22,848 bases of DNA from a virus: positions 1 to 22,848 of the IMG/VR virus record IMGVR_UViG_3300036828_001636; one strand, 5' to 3'. Positions 7,696 to 14,791 of this stretch are shown one piece after another (position 1 is the stretch's first letter; each line of letters opens with the position of its first letter). Position numbers and translations under genes: made by a program. The notes beneath the pieces are model-generated. The model saw nothing but the letters and a program-made list of their open reading frames with translations, was not told the origin of the DNA and ran no database searches.

Positions 7696-8367
7696 ATGGC
7701 GGTTTACGGCTACTGCCGGGTCTCGACCGACCGGCAAGCCGAGGAGGGGGTCAGCCTCGAAGAGCAGGAGCGCAAGATCACCGGCCGCGCCCTCGAGATG
7801 GGCTGGCTGTTGACCGAAACTCTGGTCGAAAAAGGTGTGTCGGGCGGCGTCCCGTTTGCCGCCCGGCCCGAAGGGGCGCGGCTCAACCGGCTATTGCAAA
7901 AGGGCGACACCCTGATCGCCGCCAAGCTCGACCGGATGTTTCGCTCGGCGCGCGACGCCTTGAACGTGGTCAGCGATTTTCGCAAGCGCGGCATTTCGCT
8001 CTGGCTCCTCGATCTCGGCGGCGACGTCAGCGGCAACGGGTTGGCCAAAGTCATGCTGACGATGGCCGCCTGCTTTGCCGAATTCGAGCGCGACCGGATC
8101 GGCGAGCGGGTGCGCGACGTCAAGCGCCACCAGCGCCAGCTCGGCCGCTATCTCGGCGGTCAGATCCCGTTTGGCTGGCGCCGCGGCGCCGACGGCCAGA
8201 TCGTCGAACATCCCGAGGAGCAGATCGCGCTGGGGACCGCGCGCCAAATGCACCGGGAGGGCGCCTCGCTGCGCGCCATCGCCAAGGGGATCAAGATCCT
8301 ACACGGCATCACGATCAGCCACGTCGCGGTGCGCCGCGCGCTGCAGGAGCAGGAGACCGCGCCATGA
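7696..8367 (+). CDS. Serine recombinase, resolvase/invertase family
   Basis: This 223-residue protein has the complete small serine recombinase plan. YCRVSTDRQ carries catalytic Ser10 with Arg8. AAKLDRMFRS holds the conserved Asp79, Arg80 and Arg83. The long E-helix runs through AACFAEFERDRIGERVRD (about 124-141). A C-terminal helix-turn-helix spans about 188-216 (SLRAIAKGIK, ISHVAVRRAL). Such enzymes cut all four strands through a 5' phosphoserine link and act as resolvases or invertases. The window also holds a tyrosine integrase with an attachment site, so this enzyme probably has another role, such as multimer resolution or inversion of a segment outside the window. Its stop overlaps the next start. 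Confidence 0.92.
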   Translation: MAVYGYCRVSTDRQAEEGVSLEEQERKITGRALEMGWLLTETLVEKGVSGGVPFAARPEGARLNRLLQKGDTLIAAKLDRMFRSARDALNVVSDFRKRGISLWLLDLGGDVSGNGLAKVMLTMAACFAEFERDRIGERVRDVKRHQRQLGRYLGGQIPFGWRRGADGQIVEHPEEQIALGTARQMHREGASLRAIAKGIKILHGITISHVAVRRALQEQETAP

Positions 8368-8540
8368 AATGGACGATCTCGGTTTTTGTGACCGAGCCCG
8401 ATGGCGGCGAGCGGCTGATCTTTGCCGCGCAGACGAGCCTCGACGAGGTCCGCGACCTCGCCCACGAGGCGCGCCGCCACGACCCCCGCCTGCAGATCTT
8501 TCTGAAGAGTCCGACCGGCCAAGTCACGATCTGGCCATAA
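8364..8540 (+). CDS. Small hypothetical protein coupled to the recombinase
   Basis: This 58-residue frame begins at an ATG that overlaps the recombinase stop (ATGA). The sequence begins MKWTISVFVTEPDGGERLIF, continues with a helix LDEVRDLAHEARR, and ends LQIFLKSPTGQVTIWP. The alternating strand-helix-strand pattern suggests a small folded domain. No family is recognised. Tight coupling and codon use like its neighbours support it as a real gene. Confidence 0.7.
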   Translation: MKWTISVFVTEPDGGERLIFAAQTSLDEVRDLAHEARRHDPRLQIFLKSPTGQVTIWP

Positions 8541-8548
8541 TCGGCGGT

Positions 8549-8578
8549 TTGACTTGTACGGCCGTTTGACCGTACCGT
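8549..8578 (+). promoter_or_regulatory. Promoter with palindromic operator before the ribbon-helix-helix gene
   Basis: TTGACT (8549-8554) and a weak TACCGT (8573-8578) are 18 bp apart. The spacer carries the inverted repeat GTACGG-N8-CCGTAC (8556-8575). A DNA-binding protein here would compete with RNA polymerase. The next gene encodes a ribbon-helix-helix-like protein, a class that commonly binds palindromes in its own promoter, so autorepression is likely but inferred. Confidence 0.5.
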
Positions 8579-8586
8579 TGCGGCCC

Positions 8587-8817
8587 ATGAGACGCATTGC
8601 CACCGAACGGCTCGAATTGCGGGTCACCCCGGCATTTCTGCAGCGCATCGAGGCGTGGCGCGCCGCCCAGCCGGGGCCGCCGAACAAAACCACCGCGATT
8701 GTGCATTTGATCAATCTCGGGCTCGAGGCGGCTGAACTCAGTAGGAAAGGGCTTGCCTTATTTGGCCGGCCCCATCCCCCCGTCCGCCGCACCCGCGGGC
8801 AACCTGACGAGACCTGA
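8587..8817 (+). CDS. Ribbon-helix-helix-like small DNA-binding protein
   Basis: This 76-residue protein contains ERLELRVTPAFLQRIEAWRAAQ and then NKTTAIVHLINLGLEA. An N-terminal strand followed by two helices is the pattern of the Arc/CopG ribbon-helix-helix fold, which binds DNA as a dimer through the strand. A similar protein lies at 22387-22578 (DLRVEPGLVVAIDAWR, KAIAYMLESWL). A palindromic promoter precedes it and a related GTAC-type palindrome lies after the next gene. The start at 8587 is the first ATG after the promoter; no strong ribosome binding site is visible. It is followed after 5 bp by the SciP-like gene. Confidence 0.65.
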   Translation: MRRIATERLELRVTPAFLQRIEAWRAAQPGPPNKTTAIVHLINLGLEAAELSRKGLALFGRPHPPVRRTRGQPDET

Positions 8818-8822
8818 CTCCT

Positions 8823-9113
8823 TTGTTCCCCAAGGATGATCCCCTATCCCTGCCGCCGCTGCCGGTGCTGCGTTGGACAGCGGCCCGCAAGGCGGCAGTA
8901 TTGCTGGCGCTGACCGCCCGCGTCATCACCACCGCCGAGGCCTGCCGCCGCTATGGGCTCAGCGAGGAAGAGCTCGCCCAGTGGTTTGCCGTCTTCAAAC
9001 GCTACGGCTTGCCCGGCCTGCGCACGACCCGACTGCAGCGTCTGCGCAGCGGGTTTGCGCTTCCGCGGCAGCAGCGCCGCGGCCGCCCGCGCCGGCCGCC
9101 GCCGGACAAATAA
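8823..9113 (+). CDS. Phage-encoded SciP-like (DUF1153) CtrA-pathway regulator
   Basis: This 96-residue protein matches SciP across its length. LPPLPVLRWTAARKAAVLLAL corresponds to the conserved LPPxxxxRWxxRRKAxVVxAV. ITTAEACRRYGLSEEELAQWFAVFKRYGLPGLRTTRLQRLR corresponds to the helix-turn-helix that ends with the hallmark GLRxTRxQxYR. In Caulobacter, SciP holds down CtrA-activated promoters during G1. A basic Arg/Pro tail (LPRQQRRGRPRRPP) follows the core. It starts with TTG at 8823, five bases after the previous stop. A phage copy could repress host CtrA targets or phage promoters; the target is unknown. Confidence 0.85.
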   Translation: MFPKDDPLSLPPLPVLRWTAARKAAVLLALTARVITTAEACRRYGLSEEELAQWFAVFKRYGLPGLRTTRLQRLRSGFALPRQQRRGRPRRPPPDK

Positions 9114-9116
9114 ATC

Positions 9117-9145
9117 TTGCATATGTACGGCTATGGACGTACATA
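9117..9145 (+). promoter_or_regulatory. Palindrome with possible promoter after the SciP-like gene
   Basis: TATGTAC-N10-GTACATA (9122-9145) is a perfect 7-bp inverted repeat. TTGCAT (9117-9122) and TACATA (9140-9145) would be boxes 17 bp apart, so the palindrome would cover the spacer and -10. The GTAC core is shared with the operator at 8556-8575. No convincing gene follows on the plus strand, so this may instead be a remote operator or the start of an untranslated RNA. Confidence 0.4.
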
Positions 9146-9493
9146 CAGAGGGACGGATCGACGCCGCTCCCCCGCGGACACTCGCGAGGGCTCGGGGGTT
9201 CCGCCCCGAGTGACCGGGGCTCCCGAGGCTGTCCCCATCGGCCTGTCGCTGGCGACGGTTGCAGCCCGTCCCCAGGCCCATCAATGCAGCGGGGAGCGGC
9301 GACGGTCGGTCGGACCCAAACTTTTCTATATATTTTTTAAAGACTTAGAGGCTGTCACGCCTGCCCTCCCTATTGACCCTTTAGCCGAATTCTGCGGTCA
9401 CCCCCCGGGCAGGGGTACCCCCCCTCAAAAACCCATTACCCTCTCGAAAACCAACGATTAGGTCCCGAATATGCTGCCGGCCGGCGATTTCCC
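9146..9493. other. Non-coding gap, nothing firmly recognised
   Basis: This stretch lies between the SciP-like gene and the leftward small membrane gene. It has an A/T-rich patch near 9323-9345 and C-rich runs near 9400-9425. Reading frames across it are low-complexity Arg/Pro/Gly and unlike phage proteins. No clear terminator hairpin followed by a T-run was seen. Confidence 0.4.
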
Positions 9494-9667
9494 TTAGCGC
9501 AGCCAGGCCAGGAGCCACCAGACCGCCGAAGCGATCACTACCCATAGCGGGACCGCAAAGAGCGCCCCATAGCACAACCCGCGGATGATGAGTCGACGGT
9601 CGCCCGCGGCGTTGCGATCTTTGTCAGGATCGCAACAGCCGCTGCTTCTGTTATGGTGTGGTGGCAC
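9494..9667 (-). CDS. Small single-pass membrane protein
   Basis: A 57-codon frame on the minus strand opens with GTG at 9667 and ends with TAA at 9494. The N-terminal half is polar (DPDKDRNAAGDRRLIIRG). The C-terminal half is one strongly hydrophobic helix (CYGALFAVPLWVVIASAVWW, then LLAWLR). It follows the AT-hook-like gene by 24 bp in the same direction. Charge pattern and position suit a small phage membrane protein; a holin is possible but not shown. No strong ribosome binding site is seen, so the start is uncertain. Confidence 0.5.
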   Translation of the reverse strand: MPPHHNRSSGCCDPDKDRNAAGDRRLIIRGLCYGALFAVPLWVVIASAVWWLLAWLR

Positions 9668-9691
9668 GCGTACCAGATAAGCCGCTGATTT

Positions 9692-10213
9692 TCATGCGGC
9701 TTCCTGCTGCTGGTCGTCGGTGAGCAGATCCAGGTGGTCAAGGACCTCGTCCTCGCCATAGGACCACGGCAAGGTCACCGGCTCTCCATCCGGCGCGCCT
9801 TGCGGCTTGACTGTCAGAGTGGCCAGCCGCTGGTGGCTGTAGGGAAGGCTCGAAGCTAGAACGCCGGCCCACCACTTTGCAGCCTCGAAGCGCTCGCAGC
9901 CCAAGACCTTGGCGAGCTCGGGCAATACTCCTGGTGCGAGGATAGGCAACGCCGCGACCTCGATCGCGCGCGCCAAAGGATCGCCAAAGCGAGCCATGTA
10001 GAAGCGCGCCGCCTCGTCTGTGCGTTTATTGCGCGCACCCGGCGGTCGACCCGGTCCCGACCGCGCTACCACCTGAGCGGGTGCGCCGTTGCCCAATCGA
10101 GGCGCCCCCAAAGCCTCGAACAGATCGAGCTGGCAACCATAGCGCCGCAACTCCTCCGCGCGAGCTTCGCGGACGACGTCGGCCAATGCCTGCTTATGAC
10201 CGGTTTCAGCCAT
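9692..10213 (-). CDS. Hypothetical protein with AT-hook-like motif
   Basis: This 173-residue protein contains SGPGRPPGARNKRTDE (about 52-67), a GRP-centred basic motif like an AT-hook or the GRPxGxxNKRT segment common near phage terminase and replication genes. Helices follow (EAARFYMARFGDPLARAIEVA, LAKVLGCERFEAAKWWAGVLA), then PYSHQRLATLTV. The C-terminus is acidic and Gln-rich (DDQQQEAA). DNA binding is likely. It could be a small-terminase-like or host-range protein, but I do not recognise the family. A candidate promoter lies just upstream. Confidence 0.7.
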   Translation of the reverse strand: MAETGHKQALADVVREARAEELRRYGCQLDLFEALGAPRLGNGAPAQVVARSGPGRPPGARNKRTDEAARFYMARFGDPLARAIEVAALPILAPGVLPELAKVLGCERFEAAKWWAGVLASSLPYSHQRLATLTVKPQGAPDGEPVTLPWSYGEDEVLDHLDLLTDDQQQEAA

Positions 10214-10458
10214 CTAACCACCTGCAGCATCGAATAAAAGGCCATTATTTAATTGCACAACCGGTGACCCGACAAGCTCGGGGGTGAAACCCGCGGAAAG
10301 GCAGAACAGGTAATTGGTCTTACGCGCATCATGCGCGCGCGCACACATAGCAACTTTCCGTTCCGGGCTTTCAGCGGGTTTCCGGATGCACAGTGTTGCC
10401 ACATTACGACACCAACCAAAACGGGCACACCGTGGTCTTGGCGATACTTATCCACGGG
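10214..10458. other. Intergenic region next to the helicase gene, weak origin-like signals
   Basis: This 245-bp gap is less GC-rich than its surroundings. It holds TTATCCACG (10448-10456), one mismatch from the consensus DnaA box, right beside the end of the SF3 helicase gene. It also holds a leftward promoter candidate and an alternating CG/CA stretch near 10328-10348. Short frames across it look non-coding. A replication origin is possible but only weakly supported. Confidence 0.3.
10247..10275 (-). promoter_or_regulatory. Candidate promoter for the AT-hook-like gene
   Basis: On the minus strand TTGTCG (10275-10270) and TTAAAT (10252-10247) are separated by 17 bp, about 35 bp upstream of the ATG at 10213. 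The boxes are moderate matches to sigma70. Confidence 0.4.
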
Positions 10459-11919
10459 TCACACCAGCAGCCCATCTAATTGACCCTTGAGAGCCAAACC
10501 GACAATGCCGTGGCGGCGCGTCTTCTGCTCCTGCCAACGGTCAAACCCGAGGCCTTCGAGCGCATCGACAAAGCGGTTCTGCGGCAGGACATATTCACCG
10601 GCCGCCTTGGTTTGTTCTTTGTAGTCCGCGTAGAGATCCCGGGTCAGCGAGCGGAACGGCGGGCCCGAATTACAACGCTCATCGATCCATGCTTGCAGGA
10701 TATCTTCATGGATAAAGTATTCGTTGGTGGCACGCGTCACAATCGGCGGTGGTCTCAGACCGTGCAATCGCCACAACACGGCGCCCAAGACAGCCCATCG
10801 CATGATCCCGCCGAGTTCGCTTTTCAATTTGTCGATCAGGTGCTTATCGACCACGCTCGGGCGGTGCATAAACGGCAATAAATGCATTCGCCGACGCATC
10901 GCCGAGGCGATCGACGAGAGCCGCGGGCGGTGGTTGCCGTGAAACAGCAGCAGGCATTGCGGGTAGTAGGAAAAATCGTTCTTGTGCATAAAATGCGCAT
11001 CGACCAGGTCGCGGCCAGTGAGCTGGGTCATGCGCTGCTGATCCCAGCGCCGCCCCTCGTCGGTCTCGGCCGCAGTGACCAGCCGCTTGCCGACGAACTT
11101 CGCAATATCCTGCGTGTGACGTTCCGCTTGGGTCGCCACAAACGTCGACATCGAGGCATTGCCGGCATATGTCCCATGCAGCGCCCGCAACAATTCGACG
11201 AATTTGCTTTTGCCGGTGTTTGAAGGACCATGGAGAAAGACAAATATTTCCTCCTCGGTCGACCCGGTCAGCGAATATCCGACCAGCCGCTGCAAATAGT
11301 CCTCGTAGTCGCGGTCACCATCGGTGATCTCGCGCAGAAACCGCGCCCAGGCCGGGCTCGAGCTCTCGGCGGGTGCAGCACCGGCCATCTGCGTCATCAA
11401 TCGCCGGCGATCATGCGGGTGCAGTTCGCCAGTAGACAGATCGACAATGCCGCCCGGTGTGTTCAACAGCATCGGGTCGCTGTCGAACTCATCGGTTGTC
11501 CGGCCGATCCTGTCGTCGCTGCGCGCCAATCGCTCGACCGACGCGATGGTCGACCCCTTGCACACCTGACGGGCCAATTGACCACTGTCGATTTTCGCCG
11601 ACGTGGCGCGGCAAATCATGCGCACGCGTTCGGTTACCCCCCCGCGCTGGTCGGCCCGCCAGCGCTGACCGTCCCAACTCAGCCACTTCTCCTCGGCCTT
11701 CACGTAATGCCAGTCGCCAACCAATTTACCGGCCAATTGCAATGCCAATTCATCATCCGAGGCCCAAGTCGGCGCCGGACCCTCGTCGCCCGGCGGCGGG
11801 GCAGCCGGCGGACCGCCACCACCACCGCGCCGATCATCCTCGCGGGCTTTGCCCTCGCGCCAGAAATTGAGATTGACGACCTGTGCGGCCGCTGCATCAA
11901 CCGAGGACTCTTCGGGCAT
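10459..11919 (-). CDS. D5/P4-type phage primase-helicase (SF3 helicase domain)
   Basis: This 486-residue protein carries the D5 N-terminal-like region (ALQLAGKLVGDWHYVKAEEKWLSW, then SDPMLLNTPGGIVDLSTG) and the SF3 helicase core of phage/plasmid DNA primases of the P4 family. The P-loop is GPSNTGKS (231-238), Walker B is RLVTAAETDE (Glu285), the sensor is LLLFHGNHRP (Asn329) and the arginine finger is in MRRRMHLLPF. It should unwind phage DNA at replication. Residues about 30-50 are a Gly/Pro linker. It lacks the primase catalytic domain, which the preceding overlapping gene appears to supply. The ATG at 11919 lies inside the end of that gene (23-bp overlap), so the two are coupled. Confidence 0.93.
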   Translation of the reverse strand: MPEESSVDAAAAQVVNLNFWREGKAREDDRRGGGGGPPAAPPPGDEGPAPTWASDDELALQLAGKLVGDWHYVKAEEKWLSWDGQRWRADQRGGVTERVRMICRATSAKIDSGQLARQVCKGSTIASVERLARSDDRIGRTTDEFDSDPMLLNTPGGIVDLSTGELHPHDRRRLMTQMAGAAPAESSSPAWARFLREITDGDRDYEDYLQRLVGYSLTGSTEEEIFVFLHGPSNTGKSKFVELLRALHGTYAGNASMSTFVATQAERHTQDIAKFVGKRLVTAAETDEGRRWDQQRMTQLTGRDLVDAHFMHKNDFSYYPQCLLLFHGNHRPRLSSIASAMRRRMHLLPFMHRPSVVDKHLIDKLKSELGGIMRWAVLGAVLWRLHGLRPPPIVTRATNEYFIHEDILQAWIDERCNSGPPFRSLTRDLYADYKEQTKAAGEYVLPQNRFVDALEGLGFDRWQEQKTRRHGIVGLALKGQLDGLLV

Positions 11920-13003
11920 CGCCTGTTCCCCCAGCGATCATTAGTTCATGTTGAACGTATTCGTTGCAGTCTTTGACGTATACGGGAGGAGCCCAATAAT
12001 AGACTGTGCGGCCCTCGGCCTCGAAGCGGGTGATTACTTTTCGCAACAAACGCCGCGCCGGCGACAATTGCACGCCCTTGCCGTCTGCGGTGATGCGCGG
12101 GTCGCGCTGCGAGAGGATGCGGATCTCGGTAAATTCGGGCGGCAGAGCTATTGCCATCATAAACGACAGCGAGACCGCGCAGGCCGCGCGCCATTGCGGC
12201 TCGAACTGCACATAACTCAATAGGTCCTCGATGCCCTCGGCCAATAGCAATGCCTCTCCCGGCTTTAATGAATTCCACGGGCCGCCATTGCCGCGCCACA
12301 ACCGGATGTAACCGCCGCGGAACGCGCCGAGGCTGAGCTTAGGGTCCTGCAATGGCGCCTTGCCGACCTTGGGCTGGTCCTCGAACGCGAGGTTGCGTTC
12401 GGCGAGCCAGGTGCGATGCACCGCGCAATTGCGCCCTTCGGCGTCCCCGATCAATGCCACCATCGCCGGCCAAGCGCGCCGCGATTCCCAATTCCACAAC
12501 CCGGGATGACAACGCAACGCCGCAGGCAGGCGCGGCAATCGGCCGAGGTCGATGCCGCGGTCGGCGAGATAGCGCCACACAAAATCGCCGCGCTCGAGCG
12601 GGTTGGAGGCGAGCCATATCGCCATGACCCGTTTGCGATGCCGCACCAGCTGATCCTCGGCCATCGCCCGGCCGGACCCGGCGGTCGGCGCCGGCCGCTC
12701 GCGCGGGCATTCGGGGCGGCCGAGCCATTGGCGCGCCCAATCCATCGCCGCGACCAGGTCGCCGTGGCAGGCGATCTGGGCGACCAGGTCGAGCGCGTCC
12801 CCGTGCTCGCCCGAGGCATAGTCATACCAGCGGCCGCGCTTGAGCCCGCCGAGATTGACGGCGAGTGACTGGCCCTCCTCGCCGGCCAGCGAACCGACGC
12901 GCCACCAGACGTGGTTGCGCTTGCCGCGCGGCAACAGCTCGGGCGCCAGCGAATGCATGCGGGCCCCCAGCTCGCGGGCGAGCTCGGCTGCCTCGCGCTT
13001 CAT
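11897..13003 (-). CDS. Toprim-like phage primase (DUF7146/Toprim_3 type)
   Basis: This 368-residue protein opens with the phage primase N-terminal signature (LPRGKRNHVWWRVGSLAGEEGQSLAVN, then GRWYDYASGEHGDALDLVAQIA), matching the DUF7146-type region. A Toprim-like domain follows, with LLLAEGIEDLLSYVQ (Glu256). The usual acidic DxD of Toprim is replaced by a region ILSQRDPRITADGKG, so catalysis by the standard mechanism is uncertain. It presumably makes RNA primers for the adjacent SF3 helicase. The ATG at 13003 overlaps the stop of the upstream gene (ATGA). Confidence 0.85.
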   Translation of the reverse strand: MKREAAELARELGARMHSLAPELLPRGKRNHVWWRVGSLAGEEGQSLAVNLGGLKRGRWYDYASGEHGDALDLVAQIACHGDLVAAMDWARQWLGRPECPRERPAPTAGSGRAMAEDQLVRHRKRVMAIWLASNPLERGDFVWRYLADRGIDLGRLPRLPAALRCHPGLWNWESRRAWPAMVALIGDAEGRNCAVHRTWLAERNLAFEDQPKVGKAPLQDPKLSLGAFRGGYIRLWRGNGGPWNSLKPGEALLLAEGIEDLLSYVQFEPQWRAACAVSLSFMMAIALPPEFTEIRILSQRDPRITADGKGVQLSPARRLLRKVITRFEAEGRTVYYWAPPVYVKDCNEYVQHELMIAGGTGDARRVLG

Positions 13004-13323
13004 TCCAGACCGTCCAGATCGTTCGGATGCGCCTGGCGCACCAGCGCGACCACCCGCGTGCTAAAGGCATCGCGCAACCGCTTCGTGCGCCACTCCAGCA
13101 CGGCGTGATAAATCCGCTGGCCATCAGCGCCGATGCGGGCACGACCCTCGCGGTCGACCTCCAGCATGCTCGGCACGCTCGCCCACACCCCGGCATCGCC
13201 GATCAGCACCGGACAGTCGTGAATCGTCAGTCCGATCGGCAGCTGCACCGTGGCGAATCCGAGCAGTTTGCCGGCGCGGATCGACTGCCAGGTGATCAAC
13301 CGCATTTGCTTCTCGGCAATCAC
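13000..13323 (-). CDS. SpoVG-like protein in the replication cluster
   Basis: This 107-residue protein has MRLITWQSIRAGKLLGFATV, the hallmark IHDCPVLIGDAGVWASVPSM and a C-terminal helix VLEWRTKRLRDAFSTRVVALV. This resembles SpoVG-related proteins that recur in Rhizobiales phages and plasmids, where IHDCxVxxxxGxWxxxPS is conserved. Bacterial SpoVG binds nucleic acid; a nucleic-acid-binding role in replication is an inference here. It overlaps both neighbours by four bases (ATGA), placing it firmly in the replication operon. Confidence 0.75.
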   Translation of the reverse strand: MIAEKQMRLITWQSIRAGKLLGFATVQLPIGLTIHDCPVLIGDAGVWASVPSMLEVDREGRARIGADGQRIYHAVLEWRTKRLRDAFSTRVVALVRQAHPNDLDGLE

Positions 13324-13802
13324 GCCGCTGCCTCCTCGTCCTCCTCGTCGGGGGGCGGGCGCACGACATCCTCGAACAGCATCGCCGAAATGATGGGCGG
13401 CAAGCTCAGCCCGCTGCTGTTGAGCAGGGTCAACGGCTCGATCAGATGCACCGCGCGGCCGCGCCCGGCGACGCGATCGATCCAGATCGGAAACTCACCG
13501 AGCCGGGCGCTCATGCCGAATTCGCGCGCCAATGTCTCGACCGCCACGCGGGGCGGCGGCCCCTTGGCGCGGCTGACCGCGAGGTGACGGCACAGCCCAA
13601 AACCCGGCGCGTCCTCAAAGCAGAACCATGCCAAATAGCCCTCGTCGATCATCACGCAGCGGCCGGGATCAAGTGCCACCGCCTGGCCGCGCTGCGACTG
13701 CCGGATCTGCCGCTTGACCGCGGCCCGCGGCACTGGGTGTTCGAGGACGCGGCGGATCAGCCGGCCGATCTGCTGCTGCGCCGTGCGGTCAAGGATCAGC
13801 AT
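13320..13802 (-). CDS. Hypothetical protein
   Basis: From the ATG at 13802 this is a 160-residue protein beginning MLILDRTAQQQIGRLIRRVLEHPV. It has a central strand-rich part (YLAWFCFEDAPGFGLCRHLAVSRA), a helix ETLAREFGM and an acidic, Ala-rich tail (PPPDEEDEEAAA). The frame stays open upstream to an ATG at 13862, but that would deepen the overlap with the preceding gene from 14 to 74 bp. No clear Shine-Dalgarno decides the start. I recognise no family. Confidence 0.65.
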   Translation of the reverse strand: MLILDRTAQQQIGRLIRRVLEHPVPRAAVKRQIRQSQRGQAVALDPGRCVMIDEGYLAWFCFEDAPGFGLCRHLAVSRAKGPPPRVAVETLAREFGMSARLGEFPIWIDRVAGRGRAVHLIEPLTLLNSSGLSLPPIISAMLFEDVVRPPPDEEDEEAAA

Positions 13803-14022
13803 TGCGAAAACACTTCGCAGCGATCTTTGCTTCCCGATCGACGGCCGCCAGCATGCGGTCATAGCCGATGTCGCAGAGGAAGATTTCGACCTGGACGATG
13901 TTGTCTTCAGTCACCCCGCGCAGGACCGCCATTTCGCCGGCGACCAAGCGTTCAAAGGCTTCGGCATCGACCTTCGCGCGCACCACACTGGCCGAGCCCT
14001 GGTGCATTCGGCCGCCATTCAT
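13789..14022 (-). CDS. Small hypothetical protein
   Basis: This 77-residue protein contains DAEAFERLVAGEMAVLRGVTEDNIVQVEIFLCDIGYDRMLAAVDREAK, mostly helical. The start overlaps the upstream stop (ATGA) and the end overlaps the next gene by 14 bp, as in a compact phage operon. No family recognised. Confidence 0.65.
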   Translation of the reverse strand: MNGGRMHQGSASVVRAKVDAEAFERLVAGEMAVLRGVTEDNIVQVEIFLCDIGYDRMLAAVDREAKIAAKCFRNADP

Positions 14023-14285
14023 TCGTCACCTGCCGGCGGCCAGCGGTAGGGTGCAAAGTGGGCGTTGCGCCAGGCGACCATGCGATCGGCGAGATTGATC
14101 GCATCCCAGATCTTCTCGGGCTCGTGCATGGCAAACGAAAGCGCCAGCTGAGCCCACATGCGCACGATTGTCGCCGCCGCGGGATCTTTGGCCCGCAATA
14201 CAAAGAGCGGCTCGTCGCCGGCGGCGCGGCTGAGGCAACTCTCGCCCAGCGCCAAGCCTTCGAGCTCCTCGTCCTTGGTAGCCAT
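14019..14285 (-). CDS. Small conserved phage-type protein
   Basis: This 88-residue protein has DEPLFVLRAKDPAAATIVRMWAQLALSFAMHEPEKIWDAINLADRMVAWRN. This resembles short proteins I associate with Rhizobiales prophages, where FVLRAxD and a late KIxDAxxxAxxMxxWR are recurrent. The function is unknown to me. It overlaps the next gene by four bases. Confidence 0.7.
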   Translation of the reverse strand: MATKDEELEGLALGESCLSRAAGDEPLFVLRAKDPAAATIVRMWAQLALSFAMHEPEKIWDAINLADRMVAWRNAHFAPYRWPPAGDE

Positions 14286-14291
14286 AAACGG

Positions 14292-14516
14292 CTACTCCTT
14301 GTCGCTGTCGGTTTGCGTGCCGGGTTGAGCCGGGCCCACCACAGCCGGCTCGTCGGGTCGGCCACCCGGTCGCGGATGACCGAGCGCCTGCCCGGCACGC
14401 AACTCCTTTGCCGAGGGCCGGCGAAAGCGCCCGGCGCCGCCGGCGGCCCGGCTCCGCAAATAGGGGACCGACAAGTGATAAGATTTGCCGCCAACGATCG
14501 AGCCTGCTTTAGCCAT
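14292..14516 (-). CDS. Small basic hypothetical protein
   Basis: This 74-residue protein begins MAKAGSIVGGKSYHLSVPYLRSRAAGG and becomes Arg/Pro/Gly-rich (FRRPSAKELRAGQALG), probably disordered. Its start lies 8 bp inside the upstream gene and it ends 6 bp before the next start. No family recognised; coding status rests on tight operon packing. Confidence 0.5.
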   Translation of the reverse strand: MAKAGSIVGGKSYHLSVPYLRSRAAGGAGRFRRPSAKELRAGQALGHPRPGGRPDEPAVVGPAQPGTQTDSDKE

Positions 14517-14787
14517 TGATCACCCCTCCGGTTTTTCGCCCTTGATCTGGTAGAAGGTTGCCGACGATCGTCTGCAATGCCTGGATGTGCGCCATGATCA
14601 CCGGCCGCGCGGCGGCGCTGTCCATCCTGCGAACGGTCACCAGGAACAGGGCGCCGATGGCGGCAGCCCCCACGATCGGCGGATAGCCCAGCCGGCCGAG
14701 ATCATCGGAAAGGCCGATCACCAGGTCCTGCAGCCGCTTGTCGTCGGCCAGACGATCGAGGCAGGCAGTTTCGGGTCGGTCGCTCAT
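14509..14787 (-). CDS. Small hypothetical helical protein
   Basis: This 92-residue protein is mainly helical: CLDRLADDKRLQDLVIGLSDDLGRLG, then IVGAAAIGALFLVTVRRMDSAAARPVIMAHIQALQTIVGNLL. The middle segment is hydrophobic but broken by charges, so a membrane helix is doubtful. It is the second gene of the leftward operon, 4 bp after the TSCPD-like gene. No family recognised. Confidence 0.6.
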   Translation of the reverse strand: MSDRPETACLDRLADDKRLQDLVIGLSDDLGRLGYPPIVGAAAIGALFLVTVRRMDSAAARPVIMAHIQALQTIVGNLLPDQGRKTGGVING

Positions 14788-14791
14788 GATG

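Noticed and set aside
9117-9461. Plus-strand frame of about 114 codons after the SciP-like gene
   Set aside because: It starts inside a palindromic site, has low-complexity composition and no ribosome binding site.
10214-10402. Short minus-strand frame before the AT-hook-like gene
   Set aside because: It overlaps a promoter candidate and has no ribosome binding site or protein-like pattern.
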